A stretch of DNA of 37,405 nt from Actinomycetota bacterium (lineage in GTDB: Bacteria; Actinomycetota; Actinomycetes; Nanopelagicales; Nanopelagicaceae): the NCBI GenBank assembly GCA_947487595.1, contig CANKXJ010000003.1:1-37405 (forward strand), written 5' to 3'. The notes below the pieces were generated by a model, which searched no databases, was not told where the DNA came from, and was given only the letters and a program-made list of their open reading frames with translations. Position 1 is the first letter of the stretch; each line of letters begins with the position of its first letter. Shown here in pieces: positions 28,260 to 37,405 of the stretch. The position numbers and the translations under genes are program-made.

Positions 28260-29816
28260 ATGGCATTTGCTCGTGGAGAAGCGAACTCACTGGGCTGGCG
28301 CAACCTTGTAACTGTGGCCGCTGAACCACATTGTGGACATACCTTTCCCGCATCGAGCACACCTCTCTTAGTTTTACATCACCTCTCTGATTTACATGTC
28401 TGCGATGCGCAGTCGCCAACGCGCCCAGAGTATCTAGATCGTCACGCAGATCCTGATAGTCCGATTCGTGAACAAGTGGGAACCATTGGTACTTACCGAC
28501 CACATGCCATGCTGTCACCACATGTTGTTGAATCAATGGTGCAATCACTTAACTCAATTAGTAATGGTCCTTTATCTGGTCATCCAATTGCTGGTGCGAT
28601 TATCACTGGAGACACAACAGATAACGCCCAGAAAAATGAAGTTGATTGGTACATAGCCTTACTTGATGGCTTAGAGATTCGTCCCGATTCAGGTGATTTT
28701 TCAAAGTATGAAGGTGTGATTGATGATGGCGCCGAACATTATGACGTGCGCTATTGGCATCCACATGGAACTCCTGCAGGAAAAGAAGATGATCAAGCCC
28801 GTGCTAAGTATGGATTCCCAATTGTCCCTAATCTTTTGAACTCTTGTCGCACACCTTTTAAAGCAACTGGGTTAAATTTTCCTTGGTATGCAGTGCATGG
28901 AAACCATGATGCACTTTTGCAAGGAACAGTTACACCTACCCCTGTGGTAAATAAGGAGATGGTTGGCGGTAAGCGCTACACAGGTCTGCCATCTACTACA
29001 ACTCTTTTTGAAACATTAATGCAGTTTGGTGAAGTTGGCCCTGCTGGATACCTTGCTGCAGGTGATGCCCCTTATGTTCAAGTGAGCGCAGAGATAGAGC
29101 GTCGCGCCATAGAGCGCGGTGAATACGCACAGTTACACCTTGATTCACCCGGGGAACCAAAAGGACACGGTTTCACAGATGAGAACGCGCGTAATAAAAC
29201 AATGTATTACTCAACGCTTGTGCAGGGAGTGAAACTAATTGTCATTGATAGCGTCAATCAATTCGGTGGCTGGCAGGGCTCTATGGATGAAGAGCAGTTC
29301 GCCTGGCTGGAACAAGAAGTATCTAAATCAAATCGCCCAGTTGTTTTAGCTTCACACCACCCTCTGAGCACAATGTTTAATGATTATGCGCCAAGTGGCC
29401 GACGTATTTGCTTGGATGAATTAAGAGAAATGTTACTCAAATATCCAAAGGTGATTGCATGGTTAGCAGGACATGAACACCGCCATCATGTTGAGTGGAT
29501 TGGTGATGAGGAAGAAGTTATTGGTTTCTGGCAGATTGAAACTGCATCCCATGCAGATTGGCCACAGCAGTCCCGCACAGTTGAAATGGTTACTGATGAA
29601 TCTGGTGATTTCTACTTTGGTTTAACTGTGATCGATCATGCTGCAGGAATCGACCATGGCAATGCGGCTACTCCCCTAGAAATTGCTGCGCTGTCTAGAA
29701 CAATTAGCGCCAATGTCTGGCAAAAACGACCTGAACTAGGGGCAAAGCATGGAATTGATTGGTGGTTGGGGCGCCCTAGCGATCGAAACGTAGTGTTAAA
29801 GATCCTCAAGCGGTAA
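28260..29816 (+). CDS. Calcineurin-like metallophosphoesterase (TIGR03767-like)
   Basis: HHLSDLHVCDAQSP, ITGDTTDN, VHGNHD, ASHHPL, GHEHRH metallophosphoesterase motifs; ATG 28260 preferred over TTG 28242. Confidence 0.8.
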   Translation: MAFARGEANSLGWRNLVTVAAEPHCGHTFPASSTPLLVLHHLSDLHVCDAQSPTRPEYLDRHADPDSPIREQVGTIGTYRPHAMLSPHVVESMVQSLNSISNGPLSGHPIAGAIITGDTTDNAQKNEVDWYIALLDGLEIRPDSGDFSKYEGVIDDGAEHYDVRYWHPHGTPAGKEDDQARAKYGFPIVPNLLNSCRTPFKATGLNFPWYAVHGNHDALLQGTVTPTPVVNKEMVGGKRYTGLPSTTTLFETLMQFGEVGPAGYLAAGDAPYVQVSAEIERRAIERGEYAQLHLDSPGEPKGHGFTDENARNKTMYYSTLVQGVKLIVIDSVNQFGGWQGSMDEEQFAWLEQEVSKSNRPVVLASHHPLSTMFNDYAPSGRRICLDELREMLLKYPKVIAWLAGHEHRHHVEWIGDEEEVIGFWQIETASHADWPQQSRTVEMVTDESGDFYFGLTVIDHAAGIDHGNAATPLEIAALSRTISANVWQKRPELGAKHGIDWWLGRPSDRNVVLKILKR

Positions 29817-29831
29817 CTATAGAATTACCCC

Positions 29832-30128
29832 ATGAGCGAATATCAAATTATGCGCTGGCGTGAGATTCCTTCCATGGTTGTTGCGCGCTCGGGTGAAACG
29901 ACAATCAAAATCATGTTGGCTTCTCGTTTTCAAGAGGCCATTGATGAAGCTGCTATGCGCTTGGGTGAAATCGATGCAGATGCATACACCTCTGGTTGGA
30001 ACCGCGATCCATGGGCCGAAGCAGAAGGCGCACCAGATGTTGTTGCCGCACGAATTGTTGAAGAGCTTGAAAGAGATTTAAGTGAAGAAAAACTTTCTGC
30101 ACTTCTTGATGCCCTAGGAGAAAAGTAA
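29832..30128 (+). CDS. Small 'virulence factor' domain protein (PF13769-like)
   Basis: 98 aa, MRWREIPSMVVAR...GWNRDPW; adjacent to methyltransferase gene. Confidence 0.6.
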   Translation: MSEYQIMRWREIPSMVVARSGETTIKIMLASRFQEAIDEAAMRLGEIDADAYTSGWNRDPWAEAEGAPDVVAARIVEELERDLSEEKLSALLDALGEK

Positions 30129-31003
30129 TGTCTGCAATTTATGAAGCGCTAGAAAAGGCAACTCTTGTTTCTGATGGCGCGATGGGCACAATGTTGCAAG
30201 ATCGTGGCCTTACAGATGGCGGTGCACCTGAGCTTTGGAATGTTGAAAAGCCAGAAGAGATCGAAGCAGTTCTAGAGGCATATGCAGCAGCTGGTGCAAA
30301 TTTCATTACAACAAATACTTTTGGTGGAACTGCTGGCCGTCTTGCAATGCATGGACTTGAAGATCGACTTGTAGAGTTAAATAAGGCAGGAGCGCTCATT
30401 GCACGCAAAGTTGCAGATCGCCACCCTGGATGTTTTGTTATGGGAGATATTGGACCATCGGGTGAATTGATGGATCCCATGGGAACACTTACTCCTGAAA
30501 CAGGTAAAGCTTTATTTGCTGCCCAAATCAGCGCACTTGTTGCCGGTGGTGTGGATGCAATTCTTATTGAAACAATGTCTGATCTGGGTGAAGTAGAGGC
30601 TGCAATTTCTGCAGCCCAAGAAGTTGCACCTGGACTGCCAATTATTGTGACGATGAGCTTTGATACAAACCTTCGCACCATGATGGGTGTTAAGCCTGCG
30701 ATGGCTATTAAGCATTTAGCAGCATTGGGCGTGCGCATCGTTGGTGCTAACTGCGGCCGTGGAACAGATGAGATGTCACAGATTGCTAAAGAGTTGGTAG
30801 AAGCTCGACCAGAAGGCGTTTTTGTTATCACTCAATCAAATGCTGGACTACCTAAGTTGCAGGGTGATGAGTTTATTTACGATGGCACGCCAGAAGAAAT
30901 GGCGCGTTATGCCGCAGAGATGAAAGAGCTAGGCGTGAACATTGTTGGTTCTTGCTGTGGTTCATCACCTGCTCACACACAATCTATTGCTGCAGCTTTG
31001 TAA
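30128..31003 (+). CDS. Homocysteine S-methyltransferase-like protein (MetH N-terminal/BHMT family)
   Basis: VSDGAMGTMLQDRG, TNTFGG, GANCGRG and GSCCGSSPAH (zinc-ligand Cys motifs). Confidence 0.85.
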   Translation: MSAIYEALEKATLVSDGAMGTMLQDRGLTDGGAPELWNVEKPEEIEAVLEAYAAAGANFITTNTFGGTAGRLAMHGLEDRLVELNKAGALIARKVADRHPGCFVMGDIGPSGELMDPMGTLTPETGKALFAAQISALVAGGVDAILIETMSDLGEVEAAISAAQEVAPGLPIIVTMSFDTNLRTMMGVKPAMAIKHLAALGVRIVGANCGRGTDEMSQIAKELVEARPEGVFVITQSNAGLPKLQGDEFIYDGTPEEMARYAAEMKELGVNIVGSCCGSSPAHTQSIAAAL

Positions 31004-31022
31004 GACGAATAGCCTTGAAATC

Positions 31023-31931
31023 ATGAACTTCAACAGAGTAATTCTCTACTACAACTTTCTACCAATCGCAGATCCTGAAGCGGTAAAGCTATGGCAAAAA
31101 ACTTTATGCGAATCTCTCAATATCAAGGGTCGAATTCTTATATCTCCACATGGCATCAATGGAACCCTTGGTGGTCACATGAATGATGTGAAGAAATACA
31201 TCAAGAACACCCGCCAATATCCGGGCTTTAAGAAGATTGATTTCAAGTGGTCTGAGGGAACTGGCAATGATTTTCCAAAGCTAAAGATTAAGGTCAAGGA
31301 TGAACTAGTTGCATTTGGTAATCCAGGTGAAATTAAAGTCGATGAAAACGGTGTAATCGGCGGCGGCATTCACTTAAGACCAGAGGAAGTCAACAAGCTA
31401 GTTGAAGAGCGTGGCGATGAAGTTGTTTTCTTTGATGGCCGTAATGCATTTGAAGCCAAGGTGGGTAAATTCAAAGATGCAGTGGTGCCGGATATAACAA
31501 CATCACATGACTTTGTTAAAGAGATCGAAAGTGGAAAATACGATCACATGAAGGATAAGCCAGTTGTTACATACTGCACCGGCGGAATTCGCTGTGAGAT
31601 CCTTTCGGTTGTCATGAAGAACCGTGGTTTTAAAGAGGTGTATCAGATGAAGGGCGGAATCGTCCGCTACGGAAACGCTTTTGGTGATGAAGGTCTGTGG
31701 GAAGGCTCTCTCTATACATTCGATGATCGTCTAACCATAGATTTCAGTGATCACACCAAATTGATTGGCACGTGCGCTCACTGTGATGGCCCAACTAAAG
31801 AGTTTAGAAACTGCCAAAAGCCCGCATGTCATCAGCTGGTTCTGCTTTGTGATCCTTGTTATGACAAGCATTTAGATATGCCGTGCAAACATGATCGCGA
31901 GATTAAGCGCAACCGCGATCTCGTTGGTTGA
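31023..31931 (+). CDS. trhO: Rhodanese-like tRNA uridine hydroxylase (TrhO/YceA-like)
   Basis: Start re-assigned to ATG 31023 (MNFNRVILYYNFLPI); GRILISPHGINGTLGG, VTYCTGGIRCE and C-terminal Cys-rich region. Confidence 0.85.
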   Translation: MNFNRVILYYNFLPIADPEAVKLWQKTLCESLNIKGRILISPHGINGTLGGHMNDVKKYIKNTRQYPGFKKIDFKWSEGTGNDFPKLKIKVKDELVAFGNPGEIKVDENGVIGGGIHLRPEEVNKLVEERGDEVVFFDGRNAFEAKVGKFKDAVVPDITTSHDFVKEIESGKYDHMKDKPVVTYCTGGIRCEILSVVMKNRGFKEVYQMKGGIVRYGNAFGDEGLWEGSLYTFDDRLTIDFSDHTKLIGTCAHCDGPTKEFRNCQKPACHQLVLLCDPCYDKHLDMPCKHDREIKRNRDLVG

Positions 31932-31932
31932 C

Positions 31933-32847
31933 ATGCTCACAGTAGATTTGGGTCAATCTGGAAGCCGCATTAGTTCAGGTCAAGCATTAATTTATTCCAC
32001 TCGCGGTAAATTAGCTGGAGAACCTCCGCTCTCATCATTGCGGGCAGTTTTTGAAAGTATTGAAAAATTACAAGCAGATACGGTCGCACTCTCTTGCACG
32101 GGATTTCGTGGTGTCGTCACAGATCCACAACCATTTCTGGCCCTCTGTAATGAGTTTTTTGGTGCTAGCAAAGTAGCAGTTATGGATGATGGTTTAGCTG
32201 GTTTCATTGGCGCTCTTGGCGGCGGCAATGGTGTTGTTCTATCAATCGGTGGAGGTGTTGTGAGTGTTGGAAGAAATGACACACATTTTGCTCACCGTGA
32301 TGGATTAGAGAGCACATTCGGCGATGAAGGCGGCGGATTCTGGCTAGGAAAATTAGGGCTAACTAGAGCACTAGGTATTCGCCAAGGTCGAGGCGATGAC
32401 CAAATACTCTTAGAAATTTTAAAAGATCAAGTACTTGCTTATGATGCACTTGCCATTAAGAATGCAGCTGATGCAGCCTCACTAGCAATTGCCTCAGCAC
32501 AGGTTCTCCTCGCCGCAGCAGATGCTGGAAGTCCCACCGCAATTGCCATTCGCGATGAAGGTGCAGCACTTCTTGCACAGACAGTTATTGCAACATGGTT
32601 GGGTGCTGGCGGCTCACTAGATGATGCTCCTGAGATTGCAATTCAAGGTGGTCCATCTAAGAATCCTGCTTACGTGAGTGCCATACGGAAAAATATTTCC
32701 CATTCACTCCCCCAAGCAAAGTTTGTGAGTGCAAGAGGCGATAATTTGGATGGAGCGCTCTGGATTGCTGAAAATATGCCTCATGATGTTGAACCACTTC
32801 TGCGCTGGAGCCATGGAGCTGGCCGATTAATTAACGCGGTGAAGTAA
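31933..32847 (+). CDS. BadF/BcrA-type ATPase / N-acetylglucosamine kinase-like
   Basis: MLTVDLGQSGSRIS, GGGNGVVLSIGGGVVSVG, GDEGGGFWLGKLGLTRAL; start re-assigned to ATG 31933. Confidence 0.75.
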   Translation: MLTVDLGQSGSRISSGQALIYSTRGKLAGEPPLSSLRAVFESIEKLQADTVALSCTGFRGVVTDPQPFLALCNEFFGASKVAVMDDGLAGFIGALGGGNGVVLSIGGGVVSVGRNDTHFAHRDGLESTFGDEGGGFWLGKLGLTRALGIRQGRGDDQILLEILKDQVLAYDALAIKNAADAASLAIASAQVLLAAADAGSPTAIAIRDEGAALLAQTVIATWLGAGGSLDDAPEIAIQGGPSKNPAYVSAIRKNISHSLPQAKFVSARGDNLDGALWIAENMPHDVEPLLRWSHGAGRLINAVK

Positions 32848-33466
32848 GCAATAAAGTCGCTGCAAGGAACAAAATACCAAGTGCTGAAAAAGCAGTAAGC
32901 CCTCTGCGAACTTTTGGCCGTGCCAAAATGGTTGTAGCTCTACCAATAATCGAGATCAAGAATGAATACCACGATGCTGATGTAAGGGCTTGGACTATTG
33001 AAAGCAAAAAGATTCCCCAACCTAAATTGAAATCTCTAGGCACAAACTGAGGAATAAATGCCACAGCAAATACTGCAGCTTTAACATTTGTCAGATTAGT
33101 CAAAAGCCCTAATCGAAATGCTGGTCCTAAACCAGTCTTTGCTGACCCTTGATAATCAAATTTTCCAAATTCATGACGCAAGGTCCAAAGAGTTTGAAGG
33201 GCAAGAAAAGTCAAAAAGGCAACACCTGCATATCTAAGGGCTGTGTATGCTGTTTGTGAGCGGGCAAAGATCTGAGACAAGCCAATTGCAGATGCAGCAC
33301 CCCAGAAAATTAACGCAGTGCTTGTGCCAAGCAGAGTTGTGTAAGCAGTTTTAGTTCCACCAATAATTGCTTGTCGCAGAATCATTGCAACGGTCTGACC
33401 AGGAACAATTGCTAGTAAAAGAGCAGTCAGCACGAAGGCTGGAAGGACCTGCACCAAATTAACCAT
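32831..33466 (-). CDS. LysE/RhtB family translocator
   Basis: Start re-assigned to ATG 33466 (MVNLVQVLPAFVLTALLLAIVPGQTVAMILRQ) because the called ORF runs into tRNA-Glu. Confidence 0.8.
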   Translation of the reverse strand: MVNLVQVLPAFVLTALLLAIVPGQTVAMILRQAIIGGTKTAYTTLLGTSTALIFWGAASAIGLSQIFARSQTAYTALRYAGVAFLTFLALQTLWTLRHEFGKFDYQGSAKTGLGPAFRLGLLTNLTNVKAAVFAVAFIPQFVPRDFNLGWGIFLLSIVQALTSASWYSFLISIIGRATTILARPKVRRGLTAFSALGILFLAATLLLTSPR

Positions 33467-33469
33467 ACG

Positions 33470-33542
33470 TAGCCCCGACGGGATTCGAACCCGCGTAGCT
33501 GGCTTGAGAAGCCAGAGTCCTAGGCCGCTAGACGACGGGGCC
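33470..33542 (-). tRNA. tRNA-Glu (CTC)
   Basis: Cloverleaf by eye: GGCCCCGTCGTCTAGCGGCCTAGGACTCTGGCTTCTCAAGCCAGCTACGCGGGTTCGAATCCCGTCGGGGCTA; no encoded CCA. Confidence 0.93.
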
Positions 33543-33572
33543 CTAGTGTTTTGCATTTGTATCTCTACATCG

Positions 33573-33644
33573 CTGGGGTACCAGGACTCGAACCTAGACT
33601 TACTGAACCAGAATCAGCAGGGCTGCCAATTACCCCATACCCCA
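33573..33644 (-). tRNA. tRNA-Gln (CTG)
   Basis: TGGGGTATGGGGTAATTGGCAGCCCTGCTGATTCTGGTTCAGTAAGTCTAGGTTCGAGTCCTGGTACCCCAG; acceptor TGGGGTA/TACCCCA; no encoded CCA. Confidence 0.93.
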
Positions 33645-33675
33645 AAAACAGCAGAAGCAAAGAATACCAAAGGAT

Positions 33676-35133
33676 TTAGAGCTCTAACCCCGCGCGAATG
33701 CGGGCCAATGAAGCCTCTTTGCCAAGTAATTCCATAGATTCAAATAGCGGTGGTGAAATCGTGCTACCTGTTGTTGCAACACGAACCGCACCAAATGCAA
33801 TGCGTGGTTTCAATCCCATCTCTTCAATCAAAGATGATCGCAGAGCAGCTTCTATACTCTCGTGATTCCACGTTGATAGTGGTTCCAACTCCTTAAGTGA
33901 GCGCTGTAATACCTGCTTTGAGGCATCATCAGTAATCTTTGCAACGCTATCTTCCTCCACAGCAAAGTTCTTAACAAAAAGGAATTTAAGCATCGTAGGT
34001 ACTTCACTGAGCATGATGATTCGCTCCTGAATTAGTGGCAGAGCTAGCTTTACTAGTGCAATCTCATCTGCGCTTCCTGTAATGACTCCAGCCTTAGTCA
34101 AAAATGGCAGTGACCAATCTAGAAATTCATCAATGGTTAAGGCGCGGATCTTGTCACCATTGATTGCTTCAAGCTTTTTCATATCAAAGCGGGCAGGTGA
34201 TGAGTGAACCTTCTCAACAGTGAATAGCTCAGTGAGCTCCTTCATTGTTACGTTCTCACGATCATCCCCCGGTGACCAACCCAGCAGAGCTAGATAATTA
34301 CAGATTGCTTCAGGCAAGAACCCTTTGTCTCGATACCAAGCAATTGATACTTCACCATTTCGCTTTGAGAGTTTTGCATTGTCTTGACCCATAACAAATG
34401 GCAAGTGAGCAAATACTGGGTAATCCTCTGGCGCTAAGCCCATGGCTTGATAAACACGGATCTGGCGTGGTGTGGAAGAAAGTAGATCTTCACCGCGCAA
34501 GACATGCGTGACCTTCATTAAAACATCATCAACTGCAACAGCTAATGTGTAGAGAGGTGAGCCATCTCCGCGTGCTAAGACAAAGTCAGGGACAAATTTA
34601 TGATCAAAAGAGACTTCCCCACGGATTAAATCGGTGAAAGTTGTTCCGCCATCGGGCATACGCATGCGCACTACTGGCAAGCGTCCCTCTGATTTATAAG
34701 CAGCAATTTGGTCTGGCGTTAAATCACGGCAATGACCGTTATATCCCGGTGCAACATTTGCTGTGCGTTGTGCTTCTCGTACTGCTTCTAACTCCTGCGC
34801 TGAGCAGTAGCAGTGATAGGCGAATTTTTGATCTAGAAACTTTTGTGCCCATTCGGTATATATTCCTAGACGCTGTGACTGTAAGTAAGGGCCATTCTCT
34901 CCACCAACTTCAGGACCTTCATCCCAGTTCAGACCAAGCCACTTCAACGTGTCTATTGCAGCTTGAATATATTCATCTGTAACACGGGTTGTATCAGTGT
35001 CTTCAATGCGAAATAGGAATGTTCCACCTGTGTGGCGCGCATATGCCCAGTCAAAGAGTGCTGTGCGGATATTTCCCACATGCAGATCACCAGTTGGAGA
35101 GGGTGCGAAACGAACCTTCACTTTTTTACTCAA
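33676..35133 (-). CDS. gltX: Glutamyl-tRNA synthetase
   Basis: VRFAPSPTGDLHVGNIRTALF (HIGH-like) and KLSKRNG (KMSKS-like). Confidence 0.97.
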   Translation of the reverse strand: MSKKVKVRFAPSPTGDLHVGNIRTALFDWAYARHTGGTFLFRIEDTDTTRVTDEYIQAAIDTLKWLGLNWDEGPEVGGENGPYLQSQRLGIYTEWAQKFLDQKFAYHCYCSAQELEAVREAQRTANVAPGYNGHCRDLTPDQIAAYKSEGRLPVVRMRMPDGGTTFTDLIRGEVSFDHKFVPDFVLARGDGSPLYTLAVAVDDVLMKVTHVLRGEDLLSSTPRQIRVYQAMGLAPEDYPVFAHLPFVMGQDNAKLSKRNGEVSIAWYRDKGFLPEAICNYLALLGWSPGDDRENVTMKELTELFTVEKVHSSPARFDMKKLEAINGDKIRALTIDEFLDWSLPFLTKAGVITGSADEIALVKLALPLIQERIIMLSEVPTMLKFLFVKNFAVEEDSVAKITDDASKQVLQRSLKELEPLSTWNHESIEAALRSSLIEEMGLKPRIAFGAVRVATTGSTISPPLFESMELLGKEASLARIRAGLEL

Positions 35134-35915
35134 TTTTTTCTCACCTTATTAGTTAGCTCGCCTAAACCTTCAATAGCCATTGTCGCATCTGCCCCAGCAA
35201 CCATGGGGCCAATACCGGCTGGCGTGCCAGTCAAAATGATGTCACCTGGCAGCAAGGTCATTACACGTGAGACAAAGTTAATGATTTCAGGGGTTTTAAA
35301 GATCATGTCACTTAACTGAGCTGACTGCTTGAGCTCGCCATTGACTGTTGCAGTAATTTTCTGTGTGCCAGGAATGAAATCAGTATCAATCCATGGGCCG
35401 AGTGGGCAAAAAGTGTCAAAACTCTTTGCTCGAGTCCATTGACCATCTTTTTTCTGTAAATCTCGTGCAGTCACATCATTTGCAATCGTATAACCAAAGA
35501 TTACATCGTTGACGCGCTCAAGAGGAACATCCTTGCAAAGGCGACCAATAACAATTGCTAACTCTGATTCATGATCAATGCGCTCTGACATATCTGGCCA
35601 AACAATGGTGTCGTTTGGGCCGATGACAGAGGTGTTAGGTTTTAAAAAGATAATGGGTTCATCTGGCACAACCCCGCCCATTTCAGCTGCGTGATCGGCG
35701 TAGTTCTTACCGATACAAACAACTTTAGAACGTGGGATAACTGGTGCAAGTAAGCGCACTTTAGAAACTGGAACTGTAGCTGCGGTCTTTTGAATCCCTG
35801 AGTAGATGGGATCGCCTGTAATAACCGTAATCGTGGCATCGTCTTCTAGAACACCAAAGAGTGGGTCAGTGCCGAGTCCTGAGTCAGGACCTGGAGAGAA
35901 ACGGACGATGCGCAT
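35130..35915 (-). CDS. Fumarylacetoacetate hydrolase family protein
   Basis: VVCIGKNYADHAAEMG, IIFLKPNTSVIGPND, ILTGTPAGIGPM. Confidence 0.93.
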   Translation of the reverse strand: MRIVRFSPGPDSGLGTDPLFGVLEDDATITVITGDPIYSGIQKTAATVPVSKVRLLAPVIPRSKVVCIGKNYADHAAEMGGVVPDEPIIFLKPNTSVIGPNDTIVWPDMSERIDHESELAIVIGRLCKDVPLERVNDVIFGYTIANDVTARDLQKKDGQWTRAKSFDTFCPLGPWIDTDFIPGTQKITATVNGELKQSAQLSDMIFKTPEIINFVSRVMTLLPGDIILTGTPAGIGPMVAGADATMAIEGLGELTNKVRKN

Positions 35916-35931
35916 TGGGCGATTCTATCTC

Positions 35932-37224
35932 TTACTCGTGGTCTTCAATCTCTTTCTCAAGACGCTCGATTAACACGCTACTAATTCTACGACGACGGCC
36001 TAATGGACGCTCTGAAGTGATGGACCAACCATGTAATGAAACTGTTGATCCAGCAATTGGCACACGGCCCAGCTTTTGTGCCATTAATCCACCGATTGTG
36101 TCTACATCCTCAAAATCAGATTCATTGATTTCAATCTTTAACTCAGCAGCTAGATCTTCAATATGAAGTGAGGCGCTAGCTCTTGCCTGATCTGGACTCA
36201 GCCAAGCAAAATCATCTTCGCCATCATCAAACTCATCTTCAATCTCACCCACGATTTCTTCGATGATGTCTTCAATTGTAATGATGCCAGCAGTTCCGCC
36301 ATATTCATCAACCACTACCGCTAAGTGAATCTGATTGCGCTGCATCTCTTTCAATAGTTCATCGGCCATCTTGATTTCAGGAACAAAGGTGGCCGGGCGC
36401 ATATGTTGTTCAATATTTTCGGTTTGCTCGGCCTCATGGTGATCAAGGGCTCGACGTGCTAAATCTTTAACGTAGACAATTCCAATAATGTTATCTGGAC
36501 CTGTTCCAACAACTGGAATTCGTGAAAAACCAGAGCGAAGTGCAAGGGACAAGCCTTGACGCAGATTCTTATCTTTTTCAATCCAGACCATATCTGTGCG
36601 GGGAACCATGAGTTCTCGAACCAAAGTGTCGCCAAGTTCAAATACTGAGTGAATCATTTCGTGTTCATCTGCTTCCACAAGACCACGCTCATGAGCTTGA
36701 TCTACTAAGTCACGTAGCTCAGCCTCTGATGTAAATGGGCCAGAGCGAAATCCTTTACCTGGAGTCAGAGCATTACCCAAAGCAATTAAAAGTTTAGTAA
36801 CTGGGCCAAGGGCAAATGCAAGGCCATATGCCACGATAATTCCATAGCGGGCATATTTGTGAGGCTGTTGTTTTCCAAGAGTTCGTGGACCAACGCCCAC
36901 CACCACATAGGAAAGCACCACCATGATGGCAACTGTTAAGGCCATAGCTTGGGCGGATGAGTAATTGCGCAGCAAAATAACGGCTAATAGAACTGTGGCA
37001 GTGAATTCGCAGAGCTTTCGAACCAGAAGAATCACATTGAGATATCTAGCTGGCTGAGCGCTGTATTTGCGCAGTAGTAATCCCCCGCGCTTGCCCTCTA
37101 ACTCTTCAACAACGATGCGAGAGATAGATGTGAGAGCAGACTCAGATGCAGCTAAAAATCCTGCAAAAGCCAACAATAAAATAATGCTAATAATAGCTAT
37201 CGGACTCATTGAGTTTGCTTCCAC
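35932..37224 (-). CDS. Hemolysin/CorC-HlyC family CNNM + CBS domain protein
   Basis: DUF21-type TM region, HEMIHSVFELGDTLVRELMVPRTDMVWI, VVDEYGGTAGIITIEDIIEEIVGEI. Confidence 0.93.
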   Translation of the reverse strand: MEANSMSPIAIISIILLLAFAGFLAASESALTSISRIVVEELEGKRGGLLLRKYSAQPARYLNVILLVRKLCEFTATVLLAVILLRNYSSAQAMALTVAIMVVLSYVVVGVGPRTLGKQQPHKYARYGIIVAYGLAFALGPVTKLLIALGNALTPGKGFRSGPFTSEAELRDLVDQAHERGLVEADEHEMIHSVFELGDTLVRELMVPRTDMVWIEKDKNLRQGLSLALRSGFSRIPVVGTGPDNIIGIVYVKDLARRALDHHEAEQTENIEQHMRPATFVPEIKMADELLKEMQRNQIHLAVVVDEYGGTAGIITIEDIIEEIVGEIEDEFDDGEDDFAWLSPDQARASASLHIEDLAAELKIEINESDFEDVDTIGGLMAQKLGRVPIAGSTVSLHGWSITSERPLGRRRRISSVLIERLEKEIEDHE

Positions 37225-37405
37225 TTTTCTACGATTTGTTCCTGCAGGGCAAACATAATCTTTTCTTGATCCGATTCTGCATGGTCGTAACCAATTATAT
37301 GCAATAAACCGTGTGTAGCGAGAATATATATTTCATGCTCAGTTGAATGCCCGGCAGTTAAAGCCTGCGCTGTGGCAAAAGTTGGACTGATCATAATGTC
37401 GCCCA
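37206..37405 (-). CDS. ybeY: Endoribonuclease YbeY, partial (5' end outside window)
   Basis: THGLLHIIGYDHAESD metal-binding motif; frame stays open to window edge (GDIMISP...). Confidence 0.9.
   Translation of the reverse strand, partial: GDIMISPTFATAQALTAGHSTEHEIYILATHGLLHIIGYDHAESDQEKIMFALQEQIVEKWKQTQ

Noticed and set aside
29832-30128. Genuine virulence factor
   Set aside because: The family name is historical; context here is one-carbon metabolism, not pathogenicity.
33467-33556. N-terminal extension of the LysE-family ORF (MQNTRAPSSSGLGLWLLKPATRVRIPSGLR)
   Set aside because: It is translation of the tRNA-Glu gene; the real start is ATG 33466.
1-37405. CRISPR arrays, transposases, integrases or prophage genes
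   Set aside because: No regularly spaced repeats and no convincing mobile-element proteins were found by eye.

Overview
This window reads as a compact bacterial chromosome segment, probably from an actinobacterium. The taxon is inferred from gene content and the gltX/tRNA neighbourhood, not proven. The core (about 5.6-31.0 kb) looks like a nearly complete catabolic island for choline and glycine betaine. It contains: (1) a tandem-permease betaine ABC transporter (proX/proW/proV-like), choline dehydrogenase (betA-like) and betaine aldehyde dehydrogenase (betB-like); (2) a non-pyrrolysine MttB/MtgB-like methyltransferase, corrinoid protein, MetV/MetF pair, methyl-THF:corrinoid methyltransferase, a [2Fe-2S] corrinoid-reactivation ATPase and a DUF1638-like protein, flanking an IclR-type regulator; (3) a GntR(FCD)-controlled DMGDH/sarcosine-dehydrogenase-like gene with etfB, etfA and formate-THF ligase; (4) a nearby homocysteine S-methyltransferase-like gene with a small PF13769-like partner. 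No Rieske-type demethylase (GbcAB) is visible, so the proposed route is cobalamin-dependent demethylation with the methyl groups oxidised through THF to formate and ATP. Other observations: the reactivase ORF is truncated in the supplied track and its real N-terminus seems to need a non-canonical ATC start; an IclR-type palindrome sits on a predicted promoter; there is a mobA-like pseudogene, a UbiA-esterase fusion, a 17-bp perfect hairpin between proX and betA, and a gltX-tRNAGln-tRNAGlu cluster. Family assignments come from reading motifs by eye, without database searches.
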